The notes: generated from the sequence alone by a model not told the origin. 7,710 bases of DNA from Rhodospirillales bacterium (GCA_903644035.1 CAHJXG010000526.1:1-7710); one strand, 5' to 3'; numbered from the stretch's first letter, positions 1 through 6,332 are shown. Numbers and translations are program-made.

Positions 1-1173
1 GTTGGGCGTCACGCAGATCTGCCCGCCGCACAGCTCGCGCGCGACGTGCATCATCGCCGGCAGCTGCGAGCAGGCGAACGCCCGCCCGGCGAACAGCATG
101 GACTGATGCGGCATCAGCAGGCCTGCCGGGCTGCGCTCCGCCATCGCGATGGAGGCGGTGAGGTGCGCGTTGATGCCCTCGCGGTAGCACACCAGCTCCG
201 CGAGCTTCTCCCGCACCGCCTGCAGCTTGTCGAGGCCGGTCTGCTTCGCGTTCCACAGCGCCGCGCCGATCATCATGTCGGCCGTGTACATCAGCCGCAG
301 CACGTAGGGGAAGGCGGAGTAGCGGTGCAGCGTGCCGCGGATGAACTGGGCGGCGCGGGTGTGGCGGTAGAAGAACACGTCCTCCCACGGAATCAGCACG
401 TCGTCGAACACGACCAGCGCCTCCACCTCGTCGAACCGGTTGGCGAGCGGGTAGTCCTCCACGCGCCCGCGCCCGGCGAAGCCCGCGCGGCAGATGTGCT
501 TGACCCCGGGCGCCCCCATCTTGACGATGCAGCCGACCGCGTAGTCCGACAGCTTGTCGTTCGCCCAGGCGCCGAGGGTGGGCTTCAGGAACGCCTGGTC
601 GGCATAGGCGGCGGCCGTCTCGTACTTGGCGCCGCGGATGACGATGCCGGCGTCGGTCTCCCGCGTGACGCGCACCATCATGTCGGGATCCTGGTCCTGC
701 GGCGCCAGCGACCGGTCGCCCTTCGGGTCGGTGTTGGCGGAGACGTGGAACAGGTCGCCGTCGCGCACGGCGGCGATGTGGCGGTCGATGTTGTCGGCGA
801 AGCGCGGGTCGATCTCGGCCAGCACGTCGCGACCGTCCTGCAGCGACCACATCTCGCCCACCGTCTCGTCGCCGACGCGGGTGACGACGCCGCCGATGTC
901 CTTCAGCACGGCGTCCACGGCGGCAAGCTTGTCCGTCCAGTCCTTCGCCTCCGTGGGCGGGCGGTTGAAGATCGACTTGCGCCGGTTGTCCTCGACGTAG
1001 GTCAGCGTGTCCTGGTGCGCCGCCTCGAACGCCATGTCGTACATGCGGGCGCGCACGTCGATGATCGGCTTCAGCGCCGGGTGCGCCGTCACGTCGCGCA
1101 CGCGCTCGCCCTCGATCCACACCTCGCGGCCGTCCCGCAGCCCCTCGCGATAGGCGTCACCCGTGCGGATCAT
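1..1173 (-). CDS. HpaB-family FAD-dependent aromatic monooxygenase (4-hydroxyphenylacetate 3-hydroxylase type), 3' end beyond window
   Basis: The oxygenase component of a two-component flavin monooxygenase; the family ortho-hydroxylates phenolic or related rings with FADH2 supplied by a separate reductase. The 391 visible residues cover the N-terminal and middle (acyl-CoA-dehydrogenase-like) domains. Family landmarks are the start MIRTGDAYREGLRDGREVWI, the stretch LFHVSANTDPKGDR (its His143 aligns by eye with the family's active-site His), the block ETDAGIVIRGAKYETAAAYA, FDDVLIPWEDVFFYRH, and CGGQICVTPN at the edge. Family length is roughly 480-520 aa, so about 100 C-terminal residues are missing. 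I chose the ATG at 1173 because AGGGG (1181-1185) lies 7 nt upstream and family members usually begin at MIRTG; an in-frame ATG at 1197 adds eight residues. It lies downstream of the dehydrogenase on the same strand and is probably co-transcribed with it. The true substrate is unknown; 4-hydroxyphenylacetate is only the family name. Confidence 0.9.
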   Translation of the reverse strand, partial: MIRTGDAYREGLRDGREVWIEGERVRDVTAHPALKPIIDVRARMYDMAFEAAHQDTLTYVEDNRRKSIFNRPPTEAKDWTDKLAAVDAVLKDIGGVVTRVGDETVGEMWSLQDGRDVLAEIDPRFADNIDRHIAAVRDGDLFHVSANTDPKGDRSLAPQDQDPDMMVRVTRETDAGIVIRGAKYETAAAYADQAFLKPTLGAWANDKLSDYAVGCIVKMGAPGVKHICRAGFAGRGRVEDYPLANRFDEVEALVVFDDVLIPWEDVFFYRHTRAAQFIRGTLHRYSAFPYVLRLMYTADMMIGAALWNAKQTGLDKLQAVREKLAELVCYREGINAHLTASIAMAERSPAGLLMPHQSMLFAGRAFACSQLPAMMHVARELCGGQICVTPN

Positions 1174-1240
1174 CGCATCACCCCTGTTGCCAGCCATCAG
1201 CTTGCCTGCCGGGCCAGGATCATCCAAATCGTTTTATCAA

Positions 1241-1270
1241 GCCGATCGGATCAGCTTTTCCGATCTTGGC
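1241..1270. repeat. Inverted repeat in the dehydrogenase-hydroxylase gap
   Basis: Perfect 7-bp arms GATCGGA (1244-1250) and TCCGATC (1259-1265) flank an 8-base spacer. GCC (1241-1243) and GGC (1268-1270) extend the stem after a 2-base bulge. The surrounding gap (1198-1290) is clearly more AT-rich than the coding DNA on either side. No clear T-tract follows the stem on either strand, so a strong intrinsic terminator is unlikely. It could be a regulator's operator, or an mRNA stem-loop that sets different expression of the two minus-strand genes. I see no sigma-54 element in this gap, and only a weak TTGATA -35-like hexamer (complement of 1235-1240) with no convincing -10. Confidence 0.45.
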
Positions 1271-1290
1271 ATTGATCCAGCAAAGGCCGG

Positions 1291-2208
1291 TCATCGCTGG
1301 ATGCCGGCCGCGGTCACGATGTCCAGCGCCCGGCGCAGCATCGTCATCGTCGCCTCCGGCGTCATGAACCCGGCATGGGCCGAGAGCGTCACGTTGGGCA
1401 GGCTCAGCAGCGGGTCGTCCGGCAACGGCGGCTCGGGCGAGAACACGTCGATGGCGGCATGGCGGATGTGCCCGGACGCCAGCAGGCGCGCCAGGGCCGC
1501 GTTGTCCACGAGGTCGGCGCGCGCCGTGTTGACGAAGATGACGCCGGACTTGGTGCGCGCCAGCCTGTCCCCGTCCAGGAAGCCGCGCGTGGCCTCGGTC
1601 AGCGCCAGCGTCAGGCACAGGATGTCGGATTGTCCCAGCACGTCGTCGAGCGCCGCGCCGGCGCCGGGCACGGCCGCGTCGGGGACCGGGGTGCGGTTCC
1701 AGGCCAGCACCTTCATGCCGAGCCCGTTCGCCATGCGCGCCACCTCCCGCCCGATGCCGCCCAGCCCGATGATGCCAAGCGTCTTGCCGGACAGCTGCAC
1801 GCCCTCGATCTGCCGCCACTGACCGGCCCGGATCTCGCGGTCCATGCGCGCGACGCCGCGGGCGGCGGCCATGGCCAGGGTGATCGTGTGCTCGGCCACC
1901 GTGGTGTCGCCATAGCCCTTGATGGTGTCCACCGCGATGCCGAGGCGCTCGGCCGCCGCGACGTCGATGAAGGAGGACGCGCCGGTGCCGAGGAACACGA
2001 TCCGCCGCAGCCCGGCGCAGCGGGACAAGGTGGCGGCGTCGAAGTAGCTGTGGTCGTCGATGCAGGTGTCGTAGCCGGCCAGCAAGGCGGGGATGTCCGC
2101 GGGCTGCCCCGGCGACATGTTGACGGCGACGGCCGGGTCGCCCGGCCGCTGCACGGCCTGCCAGAGCGGGGCCATGTCGTCGGTGCAGTCGAGGAAGATC
2201 GCGGGCAT
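1291..2208 (-). CDS. D-2-hydroxyacid dehydrogenase (NAD(P)-dependent, D-isomer-specific family)
   Basis: A 305-aa cytoplasmic oxidoreductase that should interconvert a 2-keto acid and its D-2-hydroxy acid. The substrate-binding domain spans about residues 1-100 plus the C-terminus, and the NAD(P) domain about 105-280. The Rossmann signature GLGGIG is at 148-153. The catalytic triad is complete: Arg230 (in NTARAD), Glu259 (in DVFSPEPP) and His278 (in SAHAGF). After the second beta strand the chain reads NRT (171-173) with no acidic residue, which in this family often means NADP(H) rather than NAD(H), as in glyoxylate/hydroxypyruvate reductases; that is an inference. At 305 aa it is slightly shorter than usual (310-330). 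The ATG at 2208 is well supported: AGGAG lies 7 nt upstream, and the open frame further upstream does not look like this family. It is the first gene of the minus-strand unit, 34 nt after the start point predicted from a sigma-54-like promoter. Confidence 0.93.
   Translation of the reverse strand: MPAIFLDCTDDMAPLWQAVQRPGDPAVAVNMSPGQPADIPALLAGYDTCIDDHSYFDAATLSRCAGLRRIVFLGTGASSFIDVAAAERLGIAVDTIKGYGDTTVAEHTITLAMAAARGVARMDREIRAGQWRQIEGVQLSGKTLGIIGLGGIGREVARMANGLGMKVLAWNRTPVPDAAVPGAGAALDDVLGQSDILCLTLALTEATRGFLDGDRLARTKSGVIFVNTARADLVDNAALARLLASGHIRHAAIDVFSPEPPLPDDPLLSLPNVTLSAHAGFMTPEATMTMLRRALDIVTAAGIQR
2130..2148. repeat. 8-bp perfect dyad inside the dehydrogenase gene
   Basis: Arms CGGCCGGG (2130-2137) and CCCGGCCG (2141-2148) are separated by TCG. 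The centre lies about 160 bp upstream of the start predicted for the plus-strand monooxygenase promoter, a typical distance for a sigma-54 activator site. It is inside coding sequence (codons around residues 20-27 of the dehydrogenase) in very GC-rich DNA, so chance is a serious alternative. Confidence 0.2.
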
Positions 2209-2215
2209 GGGATGG

Positions 2216-2220
2216 CTCCT
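2216..2220 (-). promoter_or_regulatory. Ribosome binding site of the dehydrogenase
   Basis: AGGAG on the minus strand, 7 nt from the ATG at 2208. It is the strongest Shine-Dalgarno match in the window and decides the start, because the frame stays open upstream as far as 2445. Confidence 0.8.
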
Positions 2221-2252
2221 GCTGTCACGGATGGATGCTGGCCGGTGAGGGA

Positions 2253-2268
2253 AGCATGTTCCGTGCCC
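2253..2268 (-). promoter_or_regulatory. Sigma-54-type -24/-12 promoter for the dehydrogenase/hydroxylase unit
   Basis: The minus strand reads GGGCACG-GAAC-ATGCT against the sigma-54 consensus TGGCACG-N4-TTGCW, matching 10 of 12 defined positions. The essential GG (2267-2266) and GC (2255-2254) are exactly 10 bases apart. The predicted start is near 2242, giving a 34-nt leader before the ATG at 2208. It lies back to back with a similar element facing the other way, which makes the layout interesting but also raises the chance that only one of the two is real. Confidence 0.5.
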
Positions 2269-2274
2269 AGACGC

Positions 2275-2290
2275 CGGCACCGATCTTGCT
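2275..2290 (+). promoter_or_regulatory. Sigma-54-type -24/-12 promoter for the tandem monooxygenases
   Basis: CGGCACC-GATC-TTGCT matches 10 of 12 positions of TGGCACG-N4-TTGCW. The -12 box is perfect, and the GG (2276-2277) and GC (2288-2289) are 10 bases apart. The predicted start is near 2301, 29 nt before the ATG at 2330. An enhancer site would be expected roughly 100-200 bp upstream, inside the dehydrogenase gene. Confidence 0.55.
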
Positions 2291-2329
2291 ACCTTGGACA
2301 TCGCGAACAGCGCGAGGGAACGGCGGGAC

Positions 2330-3649
2330 ATGCAGGGTCGGCGGCAGATGCACCTTATCGCGTTCCTGATGACGGGACCCACCTGCCACCACCACGGCGC
2401 GTGGCGGCACCCGGAGTCGGCGGTGGACGACCTGCTCAGCCCCAACCGCTACGAGCACATCGCCCGCGTGCTGGAGGCCGGCCGGTTCGACGGGCTGTTC
2501 TTTGCCGATATTCTCGGCATCTATGACCTGTATGACGGCAAGTTCGACACGATGGCGGGGCGCGGCGGCCAGGTCTGCCTGCTGGACCCCGCCGTCGTGC
2601 TGCCGATGATGGCGCGGGTGACGGAGCGCATCGGGCTGGGTCTCACCTACTCCTCCACCTTCAACCATCCCTACCAGATCGCCCGGATGCTGGGCAGCCT
2701 CGACCACCTGAGCGACGGGCGCGCCGCCTGGAACGTGGTCGCCTCCACCAGCACGCTGGAGGCGCGCAACTTCGGCATGGAGGAGATGCCGGGCCGGTCC
2801 CAGCGCTACGACCGGGCCGACGAGGTGCTCGAAGCCTGCGGCGCGCTGTGGGACAGCTGGGAGGAGGGCGCGCTGCTGTTCGACAAGGCCTCCGGCGCCT
2901 TCGCCGACCCGGCCAAGATCCATTACGCCGACTATGCCGGCAAGTGGGTCCGCAGCCGCGGCCCGCTCACCACGCCGCGCAGCCCGCAGGGCCGGCCCGT
3001 GATCATGCAGGCCGGCAGCTCCGACCGCGGGCGGGACTTCGGCGCGCGCTGGGGCGAGGTGATCTTCACGCTGCAGCACCAGAAGGCCGACATGCAGGCG
3101 TTCTACAACGACTTCAAGGCCCGCATGGCCGCGCGCGGGCGCGCGCCAGAGGAGTGCGTGGTCCTGCCCTCCATCGACGTGGTGATCGGCGAGACCGAAT
3201 CCATCGCGCGGGAGCGCGCCGACCACGTCAACAGCCTGGTGGACACGCAGCTCGGCCTCGCCACGATGTCCGGCCATATCGGAATCGACCTGGCGCGCTT
3301 CGATCCCGACCAGCCGCTCGCCGACATCGCCATCGAGGAAGGCTCGCGCGGGTCGTTCGACGTGATCCTGCAGGGGACCAAAGCCGAGGGCCTCACCCTG
3401 GGGGAGGCGGCGCGGCGCTTCGCCACCAGCGAGCTCTGCCCGCAGCTGGTGGGCACGCCGGAGATGATCGCCGACCAGCTGACGGACCTGTTCGAGGACC
3501 GGGCCTGCGACGGCTTCGTGCTCACGCCCACCACCTTCCCCGGCATGTTCGAGCAGTTCAGCCGCGCCGTGGTCCCGCTGCTGCAGAAGCGCGGCGTGTT
3601 CCGAACGGAGTACACGGGCCGGACGCTGCGCGAGAACCTGCGGTCATGA
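2330..3649 (+). CDS. NtaA/SnaA/DszA-family FMN-dependent monooxygenase (luciferase-like), first paralogue
   Basis: A 439-aa TIM-barrel luciferase-like monooxygenase of the nitrilotriacetate monooxygenase component A / DszA / DmoA type. These enzymes use FMNH2 from a separate reductase and O2 to oxidise C-N or C-S compounds or to cleave rings. Visible family blocks are MHLIAFLMTGPTCHHHGAWRHP (split: MHLIAFLM at 7-14, HHHGAWRHP at 20-28), LTYSSTFNHPY (105-115), SDGRAAWNVV (128-137), RYDRADE (159-165), SPQGRPVIMQAGSS (218-231) and the end FRTEYTGRTLREN. The ATG at 2330 has GAGGGA (2314-2319) 10 nt upstream; the in-frame ATG at 2348, with AGGG at 2334-2337, is also plausible and removes six residues. 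Its stop overlaps the next gene's start. It is the first gene of the plus-strand unit, behind a sigma-54-like promoter. The substrate is not recognisable. Confidence 0.92.
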   Translation: MQGRRQMHLIAFLMTGPTCHHHGAWRHPESAVDDLLSPNRYEHIARVLEAGRFDGLFFADILGIYDLYDGKFDTMAGRGGQVCLLDPAVVLPMMARVTERIGLGLTYSSTFNHPYQIARMLGSLDHLSDGRAAWNVVASTSTLEARNFGMEEMPGRSQRYDRADEVLEACGALWDSWEEGALLFDKASGAFADPAKIHYADYAGKWVRSRGPLTTPRSPQGRPVIMQAGSSDRGRDFGARWGEVIFTLQHQKADMQAFYNDFKARMAARGRAPEECVVLPSIDVVIGETESIARERADHVNSLVDTQLGLATMSGHIGIDLARFDPDQPLADIAIEEGSRGSFDVILQGTKAEGLTLGEAARRFATSELCPQLVGTPEMIADQLTDLFEDRACDGFVLTPTTFPGMFEQFSRAVVPLLQKRGVFRTEYTGRTLRENLRS

Positions 3650-4986
3650 AGCCGCGCATGCACCTGGGCTTCGACTTCTCCTACACCCACATGGGCGGGC
3701 GGTGGCGCCTGCCGGGCGCCTGGCCGGGCCGCACGTTCCCCGACGTCGCGATGTACGAGGACGTGGCCCGCATCGCCGAGCGCGGCTGCCTCGACATGAT
3801 CTTCTCGGGCGACGGGACCGGGGTGCCCGACACCTGGCGCGGCTCCCGCGACGCCGCCATCGAGTGGGGCATGAACTGGCCGCGCCAGGACCTCAATCCG
3901 ATCATGGTCGCCATGTCGCGGGTGACGCGGCACATCGGCTACGGGCTGACCTACTCCTCCACCTTCATGCACCCCTACTACACGGCGCGGCTGATGAACT
4001 CGCTCGACCACGTGACCGGCGGGCGGATCGCGATGAACCTCGTCACCTCCACCCGCCCGGCCGACGCGGCGAACTTCGGCTTCGACGAGCTGATGGAGCA
4101 CGGCAGCCGCTACGACCGGATGGAGGAGTTCGTCGACGTCTGCCGCAAGCTGTGGGACAGCGCGGAGCCGGACACCATGCTGTGGGACCACGCCACCGGG
4201 CGCGTCGGCGACCCGGCCAAGGTGCACGGCGTGTCGCACCATGGCCGCTTCTTCAAGGTGGAGGGACCGCTCAACACGCCGCCCTCGCCCCAGGGCCGCC
4301 CGGTGCTGATCCAGGCCGGCGGCTCGCCGCGCGGGGTGCGCGCCTCCGCCTACGTCGCGGACCACGTGTTCGGCGCGGACATGCCGCAGGCACTTCAGGT
4401 GAAGCAGCGCGCCGCGCTGGACGACGCCCTGGTCGCGCAGGGCCGCGACCCGTCCGCGGTCGGCATCCTGTGGCAGACGCCCATCGTGGTGGCGGAAACG
4501 GAGCGGGAGGCGCAGGCGCAACGCGACCGCCTGCTCACCACCGTGCCGGCGGAGGCGGTCGGAGCCTATCTTTCGTACAACGCCGCCTATGACTTCTCGA
4601 CCCTGCCCGCCCGCTTCACCCTGCGGCAGCTTCATGCGGAGATCGTGGCCGCCAACGCCTCCCCGGTCGGCTTCGTGCATGGATTGTCGCTGCAGCTTGG
4701 GCCCGACACCGAGATCACCCGGGACGAGTTCTTCCACCACGGCCTGCGCAACGCCACCGCCTGGGACACCACCATCGCCGGCACCCCCGCCCAGCTCGCC
4801 GACCGACTGGAGGAGGTGTTCGAGGCGACCGGCAGCCGCGGCGGCTTCATGCTGGGGCACATCGTCTCGCTGCCGGGCGACCTCCTTGCCATCGTGGACC
4901 TGCTCGTGCCGGAGCTGCAGCGCCGCGGCCGGTTCCGCACGGAGTACAGGGGCCGCACGCTGCGGGAGACCCTGGCGGAGGACTAG
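3646..4986 (+). CDS. NtaA/SnaA/DszA-family FMN-dependent monooxygenase (luciferase-like), second paralogue
   Basis: A 446-aa protein of the same fold and family as the gene before it. Corresponding blocks are MHLGFDFS (5-12), LTYSSTFMHPYYTARLMNSLDH (the TYSST core at 102-106), TGGRIAMNLV (124-133), RYDRMEE, SPQGRPVLIQAGGS and the end FRTEYRGRTLRETL. The two are clearly related along their whole length but strongly diverged. This copy lacks the HHHGAWRHP block and has GGRWRLPGAWPGR (17-29) in its place, and its middle after the QAGGS block differs most. Start and stop overlap as ATGA at 3646-3649, so translation is coupled and both products are probably needed together. No separate Shine-Dalgarno is obvious before the ATG, as expected for coupled translation. 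The two may form a heteromer or act on successive intermediates. It should need reduced FMN, with no reductase nearby in the window. Confidence 0.92.
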   Translation: MKPRMHLGFDFSYTHMGGRWRLPGAWPGRTFPDVAMYEDVARIAERGCLDMIFSGDGTGVPDTWRGSRDAAIEWGMNWPRQDLNPIMVAMSRVTRHIGYGLTYSSTFMHPYYTARLMNSLDHVTGGRIAMNLVTSTRPADAANFGFDELMEHGSRYDRMEEFVDVCRKLWDSAEPDTMLWDHATGRVGDPAKVHGVSHHGRFFKVEGPLNTPPSPQGRPVLIQAGGSPRGVRASAYVADHVFGADMPQALQVKQRAALDDALVAQGRDPSAVGILWQTPIVVAETEREAQAQRDRLLTTVPAEAVGAYLSYNAAYDFSTLPARFTLRQLHAEIVAANASPVGFVHGLSLQLGPDTEITRDEFFHHGLRNATAWDTTIAGTPAQLADRLEEVFEATGSRGGFMLGHIVSLPGDLLAIVDLLVPELQRRGRFRTEYRGRTLRETLAED

Positions 4987-4993
4987 GGCCGCC

Positions 4994-5009
4994 TGGCACA
5001 GGCTTTGCA
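4994..5009 (+). promoter_or_regulatory. Sigma-54-type -24/-12 promoter for the ABC importer
   Basis: TGGCACA-GGCT-TTGCA matches 11 of 12 defined positions of the sigma-54 consensus TGGCACG-N4-TTGCW. GG (4995-4996) and GC (5007-5008) are exactly 10 bases apart. It starts 8 nt after the stop of the second monooxygenase. The predicted start is an A at about 5020, giving a 41-nt leader before the ATG at 5061. Such a close match in GC-rich DNA is unlikely by chance, so the importer can probably be transcribed on its own by RpoN polymerase plus an enhancer-binding activator. Confidence 0.72.
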
Positions 5010-5023
5010 GAGTTTCGTGAACC

Positions 5024-5040
5024 GAACCCGCTCCGGGTTC
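5024..5040 (+). repeat. Stem-loop in the importer leader
   Basis: Perfect 7-bp arms GAACCCG (5024-5030) and CGGGTTC (5034-5040) enclose a 3-base loop (CTC). It begins about 4 nt after the transcription start predicted from the sigma-54 element and ends 5 nt before the GGGAG ribosome binding site (5046-5050). It could protect the 5' end of the importer mRNA or influence initiation. No T-run follows, so it is not a standard terminator, though it may slow transcripts coming from the monooxygenase genes. Confidence 0.5.
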
Positions 5041-5060
5041 CCACCGGGAGTTGCCGCACC

Positions 5061-6317
5061 ATGACGATTGATGCTCGACGCGCCGTCCTGCGCGGGTTCG
5101 CCGCGGCCTGCCTGGCCGCCACCATGCTGTCCGGCGCCGTAAGGGCGGAAACGCTGGGGCCGGTGACGGACGACGTGGGCGTGGTGAAGATCGCCAAGGG
5201 CCAGCCCATCCTGATCGGCGCGCTGCTGGTGCTGTCCGGGCCTGACCTCTCGCTCGGCGTCGATGCGTCGCGCGGGGCGGAGATCGCGTTCGACGACCAC
5301 AAGAACACGCTGGTCGGCCACCCCATCAGGTACCTCCCGGAGGACGGGCAGTGCAGCGTGGAGGGCGGCCAGACCGGCGCCACCCGCCTCGCCTCCAACA
5401 GGCAGATCGTGGGCGTGCTCGGCACGGCCTGTTCCTCAGAGTCGCGCGGCGGCGCGCCCATCCTGTGGAACGCCGGGATGCCGCAGGCGGTGACCAGCGC
5501 CACCGCGCCCGCGCTGACCGCGCCCGACCGGCCGGTGGGCCTCCAGGGCATCGTGCGGTTCGTCTACAACGACATCAACGGCGCCGGCGCCGCGGTCAAG
5601 TACGCGCAAAGCGTCCGCGCGACCAAGGTCGCGACGATGCATGACGGCAGCCTGTATGCCGAGGAGCTGGTCAACGCCTTCGCCCGGCAGTTCAAGGCCG
5701 CCGGCGGCACCATCGTCGCGGCGGAGGCGATCTCCCCCTCCGACACCGACCTGCGCCCCGTGCTGACCCGGATCGGCACCACCAAGCCCGAGCTGCTGTT
5801 CGCGCCGATCTTCGTGGGCGCGTCCGCCTACCTCGTGCGGCAGGCGAAGGAGGTGCCGACGCTCGCCAGCACCCCCGTGCTCGGCACGGACGCCGTGCTG
5901 GCGCCCGCGTTCCTCGACGCGGCCGGGGACGGCGCGGTCGGCTACCGCCTGACCGGCGTGGACAACGACCCGAAGCTGATGGGCGCGCGCTACGGCGACT
6001 TCCTGGCGAAGTACAAGGAGAAGTTCGGCGAGGACCCCATCGGCGGCTTCCACGGCAACGGCTACGACGCGGCGCTCGCGATGATGACCGCCATCGAGAA
6101 GGTGGCCAAGACCGACGCCGGCGGCGACACCTATATCGGCCGCAAGGCGCTGCGCGACGCGCTGATGCAGACCGCGGACCTCGACGGCATCACCGGCAAG
6201 CTGACCTGCGACAAGAACGGCGACTGCGGCTCCTCCCACTTCGCCGTGTTCGAGTATGCGAGCGGCGACCCCAGCACCTTCAAGCTCGGCGCCAATCCCA
6301 AGAAGGTGTTCCCGTAG
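5061..6317 (+). CDS. Branched-chain-amino-acid-type (HAAT/LivK-like) ABC transporter substrate-binding protein
   Basis: A 418-aa periplasmic binding protein of peripheral-binding-protein type I fold, which captures a small ligand for the permeases encoded next. The N-terminus is a signal peptide: RRAVLRG (6-12), hydrophobic core to about residue 25, and a likely signal peptidase I site after AVRA (A29). The paired arginines followed by AVL resemble a Tat motif. Mature-protein features include ILIGALLVLSGP (50-61), RGAEIAFDD (71-79) and Cys98/Cys124, spaced like the disulfide of LivJ-type proteins. Near the C-terminus are GFHGNGYDAALAMM and a second cysteine pair in LTCDKNGDCGSS. GGGAG (5046-5050) lies 10 nt before the ATG. 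A sigma-54 promoter sits just upstream and the LivH-like gene follows after 15 nt. The ligand cannot be assigned; this family also takes urea, amides and aromatic acids, and the flanking oxygenases make an organic catabolic substrate more likely than leucine. Confidence 0.92.
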   Translation: MTIDARRAVLRGFAAACLAATMLSGAVRAETLGPVTDDVGVVKIAKGQPILIGALLVLSGPDLSLGVDASRGAEIAFDDHKNTLVGHPIRYLPEDGQCSVEGGQTGATRLASNRQIVGVLGTACSSESRGGAPILWNAGMPQAVTSATAPALTAPDRPVGLQGIVRFVYNDINGAGAAVKYAQSVRATKVATMHDGSLYAEELVNAFARQFKAAGGTIVAAEAISPSDTDLRPVLTRIGTTKPELLFAPIFVGASAYLVRQAKEVPTLASTPVLGTDAVLAPAFLDAAGDGAVGYRLTGVDNDPKLMGARYGDFLAKYKEKFGEDPIGGFHGNGYDAALAMMTAIEKVAKTDAGGDTYIGRKALRDALMQTADLDGITGKLTCDKNGDCGSSHFAVFEYASGDPSTFKLGANPKKVFP

Positions 6318-6332
6318 CGCGGCGGCGGCACC

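Noticed and set aside
46..1275. A 409-codon plus-strand open frame opposite the HpaB-family gene
   Set aside because: Its translation is rich in Arg, His, Val and Ala with no recognisable family blocks. The opposite strand carries clear HpaB motifs in frame. It is a GC-rich antisense shadow.
1273..1300. A sigma-54-like element for the hydroxylase, from TTTGCT at the end of the dehydrogenase gene
   Set aside because: The base pair 10 positions upstream of the GC is TG rather than the required GG, and the -24 box matches poorly.
2392..2404. Dyad CCACG-GCG-CGTGG about 155 bp upstream of the predicted dehydrogenase promoter start, considered as an activator site
   Set aside because: It encodes the conserved HHHGAWRHP block of the monooxygenase, so the pattern is explained by protein constraint.
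2209..2445. Extending the dehydrogenase N-terminus to an ATG at 2445
   Set aside because: The added 79 residues resemble no part of the family and would overlap the divergent monooxygenase gene and both sigma-54-like elements. AGGAG 7 nt before the ATG at 2208 settles the start.
3103..4860. A 585-codon minus-strand open frame across the two monooxygenase genes
   Set aside because: It has low-complexity shadow composition (runs of Arg, Gly, Ala, His), spans two genes that are convincing on the plus strand, and has no motif or ribosome site.
5024..5040. Intrinsic terminator between the monooxygenases and the importer
   Set aside because: The stem is good, but no run of T follows on the plus strand. 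It instead overlaps the importer leader.
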